Source: PALSA-1296 sp038210275 (GTDB lineage: Bacteria; Bacteroidota; Ignavibacteria; Palsa-1295). Taken from it: DNA of 37,362 bases. Below are positions 6,999 to 15,490 of the stretch, piece by piece (positions within the stretch are counted from its first letter, which is position 1; the number at the start of each line of letters is the position of its first letter). Position numbers and translations under genes: made by a program. The notes beneath the pieces are model-generated. The model saw nothing but the letters and a program-made list of their open reading frames with translations, had not been told where the DNA came from and ran no database searches. The DNA lies in the NCBI GenBank assembly GCA_038210275.1, contig JBBQWV010000025.1:1-37362 (forward strand). Reading direction: 5' to 3'.

Positions 6999-7919
6999 AT
7001 GAGGCACCCAATCTTTACCGTTACTCTCTTTTTTTTAGCATTACTTCCAATGCGAGTATGGGCGCAGACGAAAGATACTATTGATATAACATCCAAAGGC
7101 TTCCCTTTTTCAATAAGTTTTACACATTTAAAACTTCATCTTAAAACAACATATAGACAATCACCAAATGATACGTATGCTTTTCATGACGACTATTTAG
7201 ATATTTCTGATAATGAGGATGCGAGCAAATCTGAAATCCTTGCAAAATCTTTTTTAATTAGGGATACAGTAGTTTTGACCTATAGAACTTACGATGGCCC
7301 TGATATTACGCGCGGATATGGTACCTTTTATTATCACACAATAAAATTTGTTGTTAATTTTGCAAATGATACTCTTCTGTATTTTTATTATGGTTATCAT
7401 AGTGAAGACCATCCCGTTCATGGCATTGCGTCTTCAGATTTAGGAATAACCATAAAAGGTTTACCCGTAACTCGTACTGTAAGAGGAGGGCTCACATCTT
7501 CGATAAATGGTGATAAAGTAACATCATTGCTAACTGGGCTAACATACAGTTCATATTCTTATGGAATCGAAGTACCCCCACCTACCCAAGTTGAGACAGC
7601 ATTGCTCAGTTGGGATTTCCCATCTCAATTCACTTTATCTATGGAAAATTTAGCTTCACTAGATAATATACGAAGTGTGACTAAAAGGGAAATCACTTTT
7701 TTTCCGAATCCCGCCTCTAACATAATTCAAATTAACTTTCCTACTCCATTATTTGACCAAAATGAATTGCAAATATTCGACATGCTGGGTCGCAATCTAA
7801 AATCAATTAATATTCCAGCCTCCACACAAAATATAGAACTCTCAACATCCGACCTACCAGAGGGTTCATATGTTGTAAAGCTTTGTAATGACACATATAA
7901 GATATTTGTTAGTAAATAA
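6999..7919 (+). CDS. Secreted protein with T9SS sorting domain, function unknown
   Basis: I choose the ATG at 6999 over the GTG at 6948 because the -7 box TATATTTG lies at 6987-6994 and because it gives a clean signal peptide (MRHPIFTVTLFFLALLPMRVWA, cleavage after VWA). The mature protein of about 285 residues is rich in beta strands, with nothing I recognise in the body. The last 75 residues form a type A T9SS sorting domain: 'FFPNPASNIIQINFP', 'LQIFDMLGR', 'DLPEGSYVVKL' and a terminal 'KIFVSK'. It is therefore expected to cross the outer membrane by T9SS and be attached or released. It is more AT-rich than gyrB. Confidence 0.75.
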   Translation: MRHPIFTVTLFFLALLPMRVWAQTKDTIDITSKGFPFSISFTHLKLHLKTTYRQSPNDTYAFHDDYLDISDNEDASKSEILAKSFLIRDTVVLTYRTYDGPDITRGYGTFYYHTIKFVVNFANDTLLYFYYGYHSEDHPVHGIASSDLGITIKGLPVTRTVRGGLTSSINGDKVTSLLTGLTYSSYSYGIEVPPPTQVETALLSWDFPSQFTLSMENLASLDNIRSVTKREITFFPNPASNIIQINFPTPLFDQNELQIFDMLGRNLKSINIPASTQNIELSTSDLPEGSYVVKLCNDTYKIFVSK

Positions 7920-7922
7920 ACT

Positions 7923-8150
7923 ATGTCAGAAATTAACGAACTCGATCTCGTCGTGCTTCTTGAAGATCTTGAGGATAGGCAATTGCCCCGCGGACAGGTC
8001 GGACGTGTGATCCAAGAAATGGGAGCAGGTGTCTATGAAGTGGAGTTCTCCGATAGCGACGGCGCACCTTTCGCCTTCCTGCCTTTGCGCGAACATCAGA
8101 TCATGAAATTACTTTTCGATCATCCTTCGGATCTGGATTATGAGGATTAA
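7923..8150 (+). CDS. DUF4926 domain protein
   Basis: The 75 residues follow the DUF4926 pattern: 'ELDLVVLLEDLEDRQLPRG', then 'GQVGRVIQEMGAGVYEVEF' and 'FLPLREHQIMKL'. Family members are small SH3-like barrel proteins, often beside DUF6883 genes and considered immunity or antitoxin candidates. No such partner is visible here. It starts 3 bp after the stop of the T9SS protein and may be cotranscribed, although the base composition differs. Function unknown. Confidence 0.75.
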   Translation: MSEINELDLVVLLEDLEDRQLPRGQVGRVIQEMGAGVYEVEFSDSDGAPFAFLPLREHQIMKLLFDHPSDLDYED

Positions 8151-8184
8151 GTTGCTAGTCATTCTGAATGGCTGAAAAATAAAA

Positions 8185-8214
8185 ATGCCTTCGCAATTTA
8201 TTTTGCGAAGGCAT
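8185..8214 (-). terminator. Intrinsic terminator (12-bp stem)
   Basis: A perfect 12-bp stem (ATGCCTTCGCAA and its complement) has a 6-nt loop. On the minus strand it is followed by TTTTTATTTTT, so it fits best as the terminator of the minus gene ending at 8240. It could also serve the convergent DUF4926 gene. Confidence 0.8.
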
Positions 8215-8239
8215 TGAAGTTTAATTATTTCTCAGAGAA

Positions 8240-8626
8240 TTATTTATTCTCTTTCTTCGCATAAGGAACACCATCTTTGTAGTAAAGAGTGATGTCCGTG
8301 ATCTGGCTGAGATCGAGATTTTTCCACACGCCGGTTGACTTGTCATCAAATTCGATCTTCATATCATATGCAGCAGCAGCAGTGCCTTCCGAGAATTTGA
8401 TCTCGGTTGATTCACCCTCCTCCAATACGTCTTTACCAAGAACGTCTTCACCCCATTGATCATCATCATGTCCTGAAACATACATGTGATGAATGGTTTT
8501 TTCCGTCTTGTTATGCAATGTGAAATCGAGATTGACAGCGGCAAGTACAACGCGCACTGTGGCGAACATAGCAAGAGCGCCCAACACAGCAAATGCTGCT
8601 ATCCTAAATAGTTTATTCTGTTTCAT
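8240..8626 (-). CDS. Small exported protein, conserved hypothetical
   Basis: The 128-residue protein has an N-terminal signal or anchor segment (about 8-30, 'IAAFAVLGALAMFATVRVVLAA'). The mature part has a beta-rich pattern: 'DFTLHNKTEKTIHHMYVSG', then 'QWGEDVLGKDVLEEGESTEIKF', and an ending 'ITDITLYYKDGVPYAKK'. The W-G-x-D-x-L-G core followed by an 'L-x-x-G-x-x-x-x-I-x-F' strand recurs in small exported proteins of unknown function. Transcribed alone, with a terminator just downstream and a dyad upstream at 8661-8677. Confidence 0.7.
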   Translation of the reverse strand: MKQNKLFRIAAFAVLGALAMFATVRVVLAAVNLDFTLHNKTEKTIHHMYVSGHDDDQWGEDVLGKDVLEEGESTEIKFSEGTAAAAYDMKIEFDDKSTGVWKNLDLSQITDITLYYKDGVPYAKKENK

Positions 8627-8660
8627 GTTAATAATGTTTTATAAAAAAGGGGTAATTCGT

Positions 8661-8677
8661 TCGCGAATAATTCGCGA
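8661..8677. promoter_or_regulatory. 17-bp dyad, operator-like
   Basis: TCGCGAAT-A-ATTCGCGA is a perfect inverted repeat of 8-bp arms around one base, 35 bp upstream of the ATG at 8626. The length and symmetry suit a dimeric regulator. No regulator gene lies beside it, so the assignment is speculative. Confidence 0.35.
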
Positions 8678-8740
8678 CTAATCAACAGTAATGCAGGCGT
8701 AACGTTCCTATTTGGTTGTTTTGGAAGAAGTAGTAATCCT

Positions 8741-8764
8741 CGAACCCGTAGCAATACGGGTTCG
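8741..8764. repeat. Perfect 10-bp hairpin
   Basis: CGAACCCGTA-GCAA-TACGGGTTCG is a perfect stem of 10 bp with a GCAA tetraloop. It lacks a flanking T-run on either strand, so a terminator is less likely than a dispersed palindrome or an RNA structure. A smaller GCCGC/GCGGC hairpin follows at about 8799-8814, over the proposed start of the next gene. Confidence 0.6.
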
Positions 8765-8807
8765 CAGTTTTAAGCAGTAATTTTTTCTTTAATTTCCCGC
8801 CGCTTCC

Positions 8808-9026
8808 GTGCGGCTTTATCATTTTAAAAATATAGAAAAGCAAAAGCCACAAAACTACTCTGAGAAGAACAAGCAACTCGCGGCAAAACTTCATGCGAAA
8901 AGATACGCAGTATTTGAAATATACAATCCCGATCCGGCGAAGAACGATGAAGTAATCGCTGCTTTGATTGAGGCAACTAAGTTGCCGAAGGAGTGGTTGA
9001 GACGGTTTAATGAAAAGCTGCGGTAA
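8808..9026 (+). CDS. Small hypothetical protein, candidate antitoxin partner of the HEPN-like protein
   Basis: The 72-codon frame has no ATG; GTG at 8808 is the first good start, and the frame is open from 8793. The true start is uncertain because a small hairpin covers it. The protein is basic and helical, with 'NKQLAAKLHAKRYAVFEIYNPDP', then 'DEVIAALIEATKLPKEWLRRFNEKL'. I do not recognise a family. Its TAA overlaps the next gene's ATG by one base (TAATG), so the two are translationally coupled. A small gene coupled to a HEPN-like gene suggests an antitoxin, which is inference from position only. Confidence 0.5.
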   Translation: MRLYHFKNIEKQKPQNYSEKNKQLAAKLHAKRYAVFEIYNPDPAKNDEVIAALIEATKLPKEWLRRFNEKLR

Positions 9027-9562
9027 TGGAAGAGTATAATCCCAGAATAGGAGCCTTGGCTGAGACGCTTATAGAAGACACACGCTATATTCATAATCTT
9101 CTGCGCCAAGATTACGGAAACCAACATTTACGTCGTGCATTCGTCCACTCTTCGTTTGCTATGGTAGAGGGTATTTGTTTTTATTGGAGGTGTATGCTGA
9201 TAGATATTTTACCAATCAGTCCCGGACTATTTAGTGAACGCGAGCAAGAAGATTTACGTAAAATGACTGAAATAGCGGGCAATAAACATTACTCACCTAA
9301 TGAATTGGTAAAATTTACTCTAATTATGCTGGCAAAAGCAGTTGGTGAACCGAGCATAGATTTTAATTCCGAAAGCAGATGGAATAAACTCATATCAGCT
9401 ATCGCTGTTCGCAACCGTATTACGCATCCAAAGTTCGAAAGTGGACTTGAAATTTCCAATGAGGAAATTGAAGATCTCCAAGCAGTATTTCTTTGGTATT
9501 CTGAGAAAGAGAATATTTATTTAACAAAATTCTTAACTCTCCCCGTAAGCGCAACTCAGTAA
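9026..9562 (+). CDS. HEPN-like helical protein, candidate RNase toxin
   Basis: The 178 residues are predicted almost wholly helical. The key feature is R129-N-R-I-T-H134 followed by P, which matches the R-x4-6-H motif of HEPN ribonucleases, at the expected place late in the helical bundle ('AIAVRNRITHPKFE'). HEPN proteins act as RNases in toxin-antitoxin, abortive-infection and CRISPR settings. The N-terminal helix with 'RRAFVHSSFAMVEGICFYW' also fits the HEPN bundle. The coupled upstream gene (8808-9026) would be the partner. No nucleotidyltransferase (MNT) partner is visible, so if it is a toxin pair the antitoxin type differs from HEPN/MNT. Confidence 0.6.
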   Translation: MEEYNPRIGALAETLIEDTRYIHNLLRQDYGNQHLRRAFVHSSFAMVEGICFYWRCMLIDILPISPGLFSEREQEDLRKMTEIAGNKHYSPNELVKFTLIMLAKAVGEPSIDFNSESRWNKLISAIAVRNRITHPKFESGLEISNEEIEDLQAVFLWYSEKENIYLTKFLTLPVSATQ

Positions 9563-9678
9563 TGAGGTTTTTTATACTCTTTGACTTTCCCTAATTCAAA
9601 TTAAGACACTACCTTGTTTTGCGAAACTGACTCGAACATCGAATTTACATATAGTTTGACTAGCAACACGAGCGAACT

Positions 9679-10233
9679 CTACTTCTCCCAATCCTTTCTT
9701 AATAATCCAAAGATTATCTCATCAACAAATTGTCCGCGTTCGAAATGATAATCGCGGAGTACTCCTTCGTTCTTGAAACCGAGCCGTTCAAGTAATTTGA
9801 TTGAGGAAGTATTGCGCGTGTCAGTGCCTGCTTCTAAGCGGTTGATCCTGAATAAAGGGAATTCTTCGAATCCGTATCGGATGATTTCTCTCAATGCTTC
9901 GGTGGCGAATCCATTCCCCCATGCATCAGGCGCGAAACAACAACCGAGCGACACTCGAAAGTCATCTTGGTATTTATAGGTAAAATCAATATCACCGAGA
10001 GCCTTACCACTTTCACGTTCGCATATCCCCCATGTTATTCCCATTTTTTTTTCATGGAAGAATATTCTCGAACCTTCGATTCGTCGAAGAGCATCCGAAT
10101 GTGACTGGTATTCCAGAACAGGTGTGTATTGCACAACACATTCATGGCGGAAAATTTCAAACAAATTTGCGGCATCATCTTCTGTCCATTCACGGAGAAT
10201 CAGTCGTTCGGTCTTTAGTATTGGGAAATCCAT
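9679..10233 (-). CDS. GNAT family N-acetyltransferase (RimJ/RimL-like)
   Basis: I place the start at the ATG at 10233 (184 residues, MDFPILKTERLILREW); the frame extends to a TTG at 10257. The protein has the RimJ/RimL layout: 'TERLILREWTEDDA' at the N-terminus, the acetyl-CoA loop 'CCFAPDAWGNGFATEALREII', 'NRLEAGTDTRNTSSIKLLERLGF' and the ending 'FERGQFVDEIIFGLLRKDW'. It should transfer acetyl from acetyl-CoA to an amine, perhaps a protein N-terminus or a small molecule; the substrate cannot be read from sequence. Transcribed alone. Confidence 0.88.
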   Translation of the reverse strand: MDFPILKTERLILREWTEDDAANLFEIFRHECVVQYTPVLEYQSHSDALRRIEGSRIFFHEKKMGITWGICERESGKALGDIDFTYKYQDDFRVSLGCCFAPDAWGNGFATEALREIIRYGFEEFPLFRINRLEAGTDTRNTSSIKLLERLGFKNEGVLRDYHFERGQFVDEIIFGLLRKDWEK

Positions 10234-10406
10234 TGTTATGCTCTTCGCTCTATGCAAAAATATTGAGAATCCTCTACTCGTAAAATCTCATTCTGATAAA
10301 TCCTTGAATTTACCGATAAAATACAAAAATTTTCTCTGAAACATTTCCTGCCATAAAAACGTATGTATGTACATCTATTGTTAATACATTTATTATTCAC
10401 TGTTTA

Positions 10407-10414
10407 AGAAAGGA
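10407..10414 (+). promoter_or_regulatory. Shine-Dalgarno-like site of the YceI gene
   Basis: AGAAAGGA ends 7 bp before the ATG at 10422. Such a site is uncommon in this window, where most starts lack one, and it supports both the start and efficient translation. Confidence 0.6.
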
Positions 10415-10421
10415 TATACTT

Positions 10422-10973
10422 ATGAGTACTTGGACTATCGACCCCGTTCATTCTGAGATCAAATTTAAGGTTAAACACTTAGTGGTTTCAACTGTAACCG
10501 GTAATTTCAGGACGTTTAGCGGAATTGTTGAGGCTGAAAAGCCCGATTTCAGCGATGCAAAGATCAGCTTCGAAGCTGATGCTGCAAGCATTACTACACA
10601 TAATGAGCAGCGCGACGGACATTTGCAAAGCGCAGATTTCTTCGAGGTTTCCGCTCATCCGAAGATGACATTCGTTTCGAGATCTATCGCAAAGAAAGAT
10701 GAAGGCGAATTTGTTGTCACTGGCGACTTGAATCTCCGTGGCGTTACAAAGGAAGTCAAACTTGATGTCGTGTATAACGGAACGATCATCGGCTTGCAAT
10801 CTTTGCCGGTTGCCGGATTCGAAATTACAGGGAAGATCAGCCGCAAAGAGTTCGGGATGCTGTTCAATGGCTTGACCGAAGCAGGGCATATCGCAGTCAG
10901 CGATGAAGTAAAGCTTGATATTAATATTGAGCTTATCAAACAAGTCCCTGAAGAACTGAAAAAAGCAGCGTAA
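10422..10973 (+). CDS. YceI family protein
   Basis: This 183-residue protein matches the YceI lipocalin-like family throughout: 'WTIDPVHSEIKFKVKHLVVSTVTGNF', 'FSGIVEAEKPDFSDAKI', 'RDGHLQSADFFEVSAHPKM', 'VTGDLNLRGVTKEVKLDV' and 'ISRKEFGMLFN'. YceI proteins form a beta barrel that binds long isoprenoid or amide lipids. This member has no signal peptide, so it is probably cytoplasmic, as in many Bacteroidota. It ends 43 bp from the convergent DUF72 gene, with a palindrome between them. Confidence 0.93.
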   Translation: MSTWTIDPVHSEIKFKVKHLVVSTVTGNFRTFSGIVEAEKPDFSDAKISFEADAASITTHNEQRDGHLQSADFFEVSAHPKMTFVSRSIAKKDEGEFVVTGDLNLRGVTKEVKLDVVYNGTIIGLQSLPVAGFEITGKISRKEFGMLFNGLTEAGHIAVSDEVKLDINIELIKQVPEELKKAA

Positions 10974-10994
10974 GAGATCAGTATATAGTATAAC

Positions 10995-11019
10995 GGGCGG
11001 ACTAAAGTTCGCCCCACTA
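10995..11019. repeat. Palindrome of the GGACTnnAGTCC family between convergent genes
   Basis: GGGCGGACTAAAGTTCGCCCC is an imperfect hairpin followed by ACTA. The same unit (AGTGGGACGGACT and its complement) occurs at 30786-30861 and 32180-32203. On the minus strand its terminal TAG is the stop codon of the DUF72 gene (11017-11019). Confidence 0.7.
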
Positions 11020-11922
11020 TAAAAGAGTTGTTTGCTGATTGATAAGTCTAGGGACAAGAAGATCAAGTCCGCATTTCTCATTCAGGAGTTTCACCGTATA
11101 TTCACTGATGATCGGTGTGTTGGATTCATCGTGCTGATGCATCATGAAATAAATATCTTTAATACCTGCTTTCAACCATACATTGATGCGATCAACCCAA
11201 GCATCTATTCGCGGATAATCAGTCGGATGAATATTATTCCCGACAAAACGGATAAATGCTTTCGGAATCGGAAGCTCGGTGTGAACACAATCACGCCTGC
11301 CGGAAGTATCAGTTGTTACCCACCCGAAATTATTTGCCGATAGGAAATCGAAAAGCTTCTCTCGATATTCAGTAGTAAACCATTCTGTATGTCGAACCTC
11401 GACGAACACTTCGAGATCTTTTGGAAGAGAAAGAAGATAAGCCTGCAAAACATCAAAATTCTTCGTTCCAAAATTATCTGGAAGCTGCAAGAAGCACGGT
11501 CCACGCTTCTTGCAAAAACCGGAAATAGATTCAAGAAAGCTTGATGTGATATCATCGCAGTTCTTCAGTCTGCGAAAATGCGTAATACTCTGATTAAATT
11601 TCGGGCAGAAAATAAAATCTTTTCCGGTATCTTTAGCCCATCCTTCTAACTTCGCCGACGGATAAATTTGATAGAACGAGGCATTCAGCTCGATACAATT
11701 AAAATGCTTTGCATATTCTTTAAGAAAATCTTTTTCTTTTGTACCTTTGGGGTAGATCAGGTTAACCCATTCCTTCCGCCCCCACTTCGCGCAGCCAAAG
11801 TGAACATTACCTTGCGTCTTGCCTTTAGCAGGATTGAGCACTGCTTTCGTCTTCGCCGAATCATTCGGCAGTGAATGATCTATTGCATCTAACTCGCTTA
11901 TCTCTACTTTTCCGAATTCCAT
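11017..11922 (-). CDS. DUF72 (YecE-like) protein
   Basis: The 301-residue protein is a TIM-barrel DUF72 member. Family motifs are 'HFGCAKWGRKEWVNLIYPKG', 'HFNCIELNASFYQIYPSAKLEGWA', 'PKFNQSITHFRRL', 'FLQLPDNFGTKN', 'VFVEVRHTEWF' and a late 'RFVGNN' strand. The enzymatic role of the family is unknown; it is placed near xylose-isomerase-like barrels. The first 30 residues, rich in Lys and Asp, precede the usual start of the domain. The ATG at 11922 lies 10 bp after the stop of the MarC gene, so the two form an operon reading leftward. Confidence 0.9.
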   Translation of the reverse strand: MEFGKVEISELDAIDHSLPNDSAKTKAVLNPAKGKTQGNVHFGCAKWGRKEWVNLIYPKGTKEKDFLKEYAKHFNCIELNASFYQIYPSAKLEGWAKDTGKDFIFCPKFNQSITHFRRLKNCDDITSSFLESISGFCKKRGPCFLQLPDNFGTKNFDVLQAYLLSLPKDLEVFVEVRHTEWFTTEYREKLFDFLSANNFGWVTTDTSGRRDCVHTELPIPKAFIRFVGNNIHPTDYPRIDAWVDRINVWLKAGIKDIYFMMHQHDESNTPIISEYTVKLLNEKCGLDLLVPRLINQQTTLL

Positions 11923-11931
11923 AATTATATA

Positions 11932-12567
11932 TTATTTACTCAGCATCTCCTTGACGATCGGCTTTAATCCACTGAAGAAAAACTCGACGGCGATGACCAT
12001 TACGATAAGCCCCATTAAACGCATCATGATCCTGTTTCCTGTTTCGCCTATAATTTTAGTAATGCGTGCCGATCCAAGAAGGAGCATATACGTGATCAAA
12101 CAAACCACAAACATCGCTGAAACAAGGATCACCTTTCGCTCAATCGAATGAGCATCCTGCATTAAGACGATCGCATTCGTGATCGCACCCGGACCACAGA
12201 GAATTGGGATCGCAAGCGGAGTTATCGATATGTCGGTAATGTAATGTTTTTTATCTTCTTCATCAACTTGCGTACGAACGAGCTTTGCTTGAAGCATATC
12301 GTACCCTACTGAAAAGAAGAGTATCCCACCAACGATTCGCATACTGTCAACAGAAATCCCGAAAAAATTAAACAGTATTTGCCCCATAAATGCAAAGACC
12401 ACCAACACAATAAACGCAACGACGAGCGCCCGTCTTGCAGTATGATGCCGCTCCTGAGGAGTAAATGTCGCCGTCATCGTCATAAAGATCGGCATCGTCC
12501 CAAGCGGGTTGATGAGCGAAAAAAATGACGTGAAGCAAAGAAGTCCGAATCCGGTAAGTTCGTGCAT
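11932..12567 (-). CDS. MarC family integral membrane protein
   Basis: The 211 residues hold six transmembrane segments in the MarC/UPF0056 pattern: 'FTSFFSLINPLGTMPIFMTM', then 'VVAFIVLVVFAFMGQILFNFFGIS', 'RIVGGILFFSVGYDML', 'ITPLAIPILCGPGAITNAIVLMQ' and two C-terminal helices. The 'NPxGxxPxF' and 'PLAIPxxxGPGAI' motifs are diagnostic. The transported substrate is unknown; the old link with multiple antibiotic resistance was not upheld. First gene of the MarC-DUF72 pair. Confidence 0.93.
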   Translation of the reverse strand: MHELTGFGLLCFTSFFSLINPLGTMPIFMTMTATFTPQERHHTARRALVVAFIVLVVFAFMGQILFNFFGISVDSMRIVGGILFFSVGYDMLQAKLVRTQVDEEDKKHYITDISITPLAIPILCGPGAITNAIVLMQDAHSIERKVILVSAMFVVCLITYMLLLGSARITKIIGETGNRIMMRLMGLIVMVIAVEFFFSGLKPIVKEMLSK

Positions 12568-12677
12568 GATTTTTTTATTGAAATCTCAACTGCAAAACAG
12601 GGATGGAAGGTTCTTAGTGCAAAATTTTTGACCTGAAAATAATGATGTCGGTCTGAATTAAACAAGCGAAAATGGTG

Positions 12678-12685
12678 TATCTTTG
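12678..12685 (+). promoter_or_regulatory. -7 promoter box of the following T9SS gene
   Basis: TATCTTTG fits TAnnTTTG and lies 33 bp before the ATG at 12719. It overlaps the TTG at 12683 that would be the longest open frame's start, which supports the internal ATG. No TTG occurs at the ideal 20-bp spacing upstream. Confidence 0.45.
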
Positions 12686-12718
12686 AGACAAGTATTTGCG
12701 CTTTTTGCAATATCCACT

Positions 12719-15475
12719 ATGAAACAATCTACACTCTTCCGTGCCATCTTTCTCCTGGTAAGTCTGTGTACTTCTATTTCTTTTGCGCAAATAAAAACCG
12801 AGAGAGTAGAATATCTCGATGATCCTTCTGCGAGAGAGGAATATGATTTCACACGCTTGCGCGATCCAAATACAAATGAGATTCCGCCCTTCATAGCTCA
12901 AAAGGAATTTGAATTTGCATCAAATCTTCCAAAGCATGATCCATTCGGCGGGATTTCGTATTCATCGTTAGCATTCGATTGGCAGCCTGTCGGCATCTTC
13001 AATCAGTCCGGGCGAATACAGACTTTAGGTATTGATATTTTGAATGAAAAAAATATGCTTGCGGGCTCGGCATCAGGTGGAGTTTGGAAGAGCATTGACG
13101 AAGGACTGTCATGGGTAAAGGTAACGCTTCCGAACGATGAGCAATCAATTAGCGCTATCGTACAGGATACTCGTCCGGGAAAAGAATCGACATGGTATTA
13201 TTCGACGGGAGAACTTCTGAGCACTACTGGAAGACGCGAGACAAGCAACATCCGCACTCATTCTTGGGGCAATGGCATTTATAAATCTACCGATAACGGT
13301 GCAACGTGGAACCCATTACAGTCAACTATTACAACGAGCAAAAAAACTGCGCCGATAAATTTTACCGGGATTTGGAATCTCGCACTGGATCTACGAAATG
13401 TATCTCAGGATATTATTTATGCTGCCTGTTACGGAGGCATCATGCGCTCGTCAGATGCAGGAGCTTCGTGGGCTAATGTACTTGGCGGAGATCCCGCTCA
13501 TTGTTTTAACTCGGAGATCGTGATAGGATCAGGCGGCACACTCTATGCTGCGATCGGAAGTGTCTATGATGGAACAGCGCCCCCTCATTCAGGAGTATGG
13601 CGCTCAATTGATGGGACTAATTGGACGAAAATCTCTGATAAACTTCTTCCTGATCTCATCCGCAGAACTCGTCTTGCACTATCGGCTTCGACAGATACAA
13701 TTCTTTATTGTCTCACCGAAACTCCGGACAATTGGGCTTCCCCGGATACGGCATTCATTACTGAACATTCTTTCACTCGTTATACATATCACTCTGGTGA
13801 TGGCTCCGGCTCCGGTGGGCAATGGGAAGATCGAGTTGTGCCTTTCAATAGAGATATAAATTACTATAATAATTCACTTGGCGGATATTGCCTCACTCTT
13901 GCAGTCCATCCGTTTGATGCTGAAAAAGTTTTCATCGGCGGCAACAGCCTTTACTACTCTGCCAGCGGGTTTTTGGATTCGGGTGCAAAACTCGGCGGAT
14001 ATCCGGATGACTATAATAACCCACCTCCTTTACCCCTCCATCCGGATATACATTCTCTTTTCTTTTCGCAAGCAGATCCTTCGCGGCTTTATGTCGGACA
14101 TGATGGAGGTATTTCTGTTACCGACGATTACGAAGTAGCGCCGTCGGATTGGACTAATTTTAATAACGGACTTTCTTCTGCGCAAGTCTATCATTCTGCG
14201 CTTGATCATACAACTCCCGAAAGTGATCTTATCTTGAGCGGATTACAAGATAATAATACCTATCAAACAATTTCTTCGAATTATTCCGATCCGTGGATTC
14301 CTATTTTCGGTGGAGACGGTATGACGGCAGCGATCTGCAACGGTGGCAATTTATTTTTTGCTTCGTCACAAAATGCCAATATTGGCTGTTTCACATTTGA
14401 TGGCAGTAGTACGTCCTATCATGGCACTCTTCCCTATCCAACACCGACAAGCAACTTCAACTTTTATACAAACTATATTCTCGAACCAAACGAAACAAAC
14501 GAATTGTATCTTGCAGCAACTGATAAGCTGTGGAGATATAATACGGTATCGAATCTTTCCTTTGAATATAATCAGCTCGATCCGGATTGGACAGAGATTA
14601 CATCCGTCAGTGATGCATTATCTCCGCAGCAAGGTTTTATCACCACATTTGGCTTCGCAACTAATGTGCGAGACAGACTTTTCTTTGGTACAAATATCGG
14701 AAAGGTGTACCGTGTAGATAATGCTGCAAGTCCAGCACCGACGCTGAAAGATATTTCCGACGCGTCATTTCCGAAGAACGGATTTGTTGCAGGGATAGAA
14801 GTTGATCCGCTCAATGCGAATGAGATCATCGTCGTTTTTTCGAATTACAATGTGCAAAGTGTTTTTCGCACAACCAATGGCGGCACATCTTGGGATGCTA
14901 TTGGGGGCAATCTTGAAGAATTACCTGATGGTGCAGGTTCAGGACCATCAGTACGTTGCGCAAAGATTCTCCATACTTTTAATGGCACTATCTATTACGT
15001 TGGCACAAGTGTCGGGCTATATTCCACGACAAAAATAAGTGGTACTCAAACTGTCTGGGCTCAAGAAGCCCCGACAATAATCGGCAATCTAATTGTCGAA
15101 TCACTTGATGCGCGGCAAAGCGATGGAAAAGTGATCGTTTCAACGCAAGGCGGCGGAGTATTTAAGAATGTACCTCAGAATTCAGTTACCGATCAAGTTC
15201 TATCTACTACTCAGACATTGCAGCTTGAGCAGAATTATCCAAATCCATTTTCCGCTCATTCGAATATTCGCTTCACGATCTCGAAACGAAATGATGTTCG
15301 TATTGAATTATATAACTCGCTCGGAGAAAAGATGTCCGAGCTTGCAAACGGCTCGTTCAATCCCGGAAGTTATATCATCGAGCTTTCAGGAAAAGATTTT
15401 TCTGCAGGAAATTATTTTGTGCGCATAAAAGCGGGATCTGCTGTTGCGACAAAGATGATTACTATTCTGAAGTAA
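12719..15475 (+). CDS. Large secreted Asp-box (sortilin/VPS10-like) beta-propeller with T9SS sorting domain
   Basis: The start at 12719 gives a signal peptide ending SISFA-QIK and a 918-residue protein. The body has repeated Asp-box turns: 'GGVWKSIDEGLSW', 'GIYKSTDNGATW', 'GIMRSSDAGASW', 'GVWRSIDGTNW' and 'FRTTNGGTSW'. These mark a large sortilin-type propeller, often found in glycoside-binding or surface proteins. The C-terminus is a T9SS type A domain: 'LEQNYPNPFSAHSNIRF', 'DVRIELYNSLGEK', 'FSAGNYFVRIKAG' and 'KMITILK'. It should be exported across the outer membrane. Substrate and role are not readable. A hairpin at 15491-15531 followed by a T-run lies just after the stop. Confidence 0.88.
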   Translation: MKQSTLFRAIFLLVSLCTSISFAQIKTERVEYLDDPSAREEYDFTRLRDPNTNEIPPFIAQKEFEFASNLPKHDPFGGISYSSLAFDWQPVGIFNQSGRIQTLGIDILNEKNMLAGSASGGVWKSIDEGLSWVKVTLPNDEQSISAIVQDTRPGKESTWYYSTGELLSTTGRRETSNIRTHSWGNGIYKSTDNGATWNPLQSTITTSKKTAPINFTGIWNLALDLRNVSQDIIYAACYGGIMRSSDAGASWANVLGGDPAHCFNSEIVIGSGGTLYAAIGSVYDGTAPPHSGVWRSIDGTNWTKISDKLLPDLIRRTRLALSASTDTILYCLTETPDNWASPDTAFITEHSFTRYTYHSGDGSGSGGQWEDRVVPFNRDINYYNNSLGGYCLTLAVHPFDAEKVFIGGNSLYYSASGFLDSGAKLGGYPDDYNNPPPLPLHPDIHSLFFSQADPSRLYVGHDGGISVTDDYEVAPSDWTNFNNGLSSAQVYHSALDHTTPESDLILSGLQDNNTYQTISSNYSDPWIPIFGGDGMTAAICNGGNLFFASSQNANIGCFTFDGSSTSYHGTLPYPTPTSNFNFYTNYILEPNETNELYLAATDKLWRYNTVSNLSFEYNQLDPDWTEITSVSDALSPQQGFITTFGFATNVRDRLFFGTNIGKVYRVDNAASPAPTLKDISDASFPKNGFVAGIEVDPLNANEIIVVFSNYNVQSVFRTTNGGTSWDAIGGNLEELPDGAGSGPSVRCAKILHTFNGTIYYVGTSVGLYSTTKISGTQTVWAQEAPTIIGNLIVESLDARQSDGKVIVSTQGGGVFKNVPQNSVTDQVLSTTQTLQLEQNYPNPFSAHSNIRFTISKRNDVRIELYNSLGEKMSELANGSFNPGSYIIELSGKDFSAGNYFVRIKAGSAVATKMITILK

Positions 15476-15490
15476 AAAATTTCAAAAAAT

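Noticed and set aside
8682..8894. 70-codon open frame on the minus strand
   Set aside because: It lies over two hairpins and the start of the coupled small gene on the other strand and has no family resemblance.
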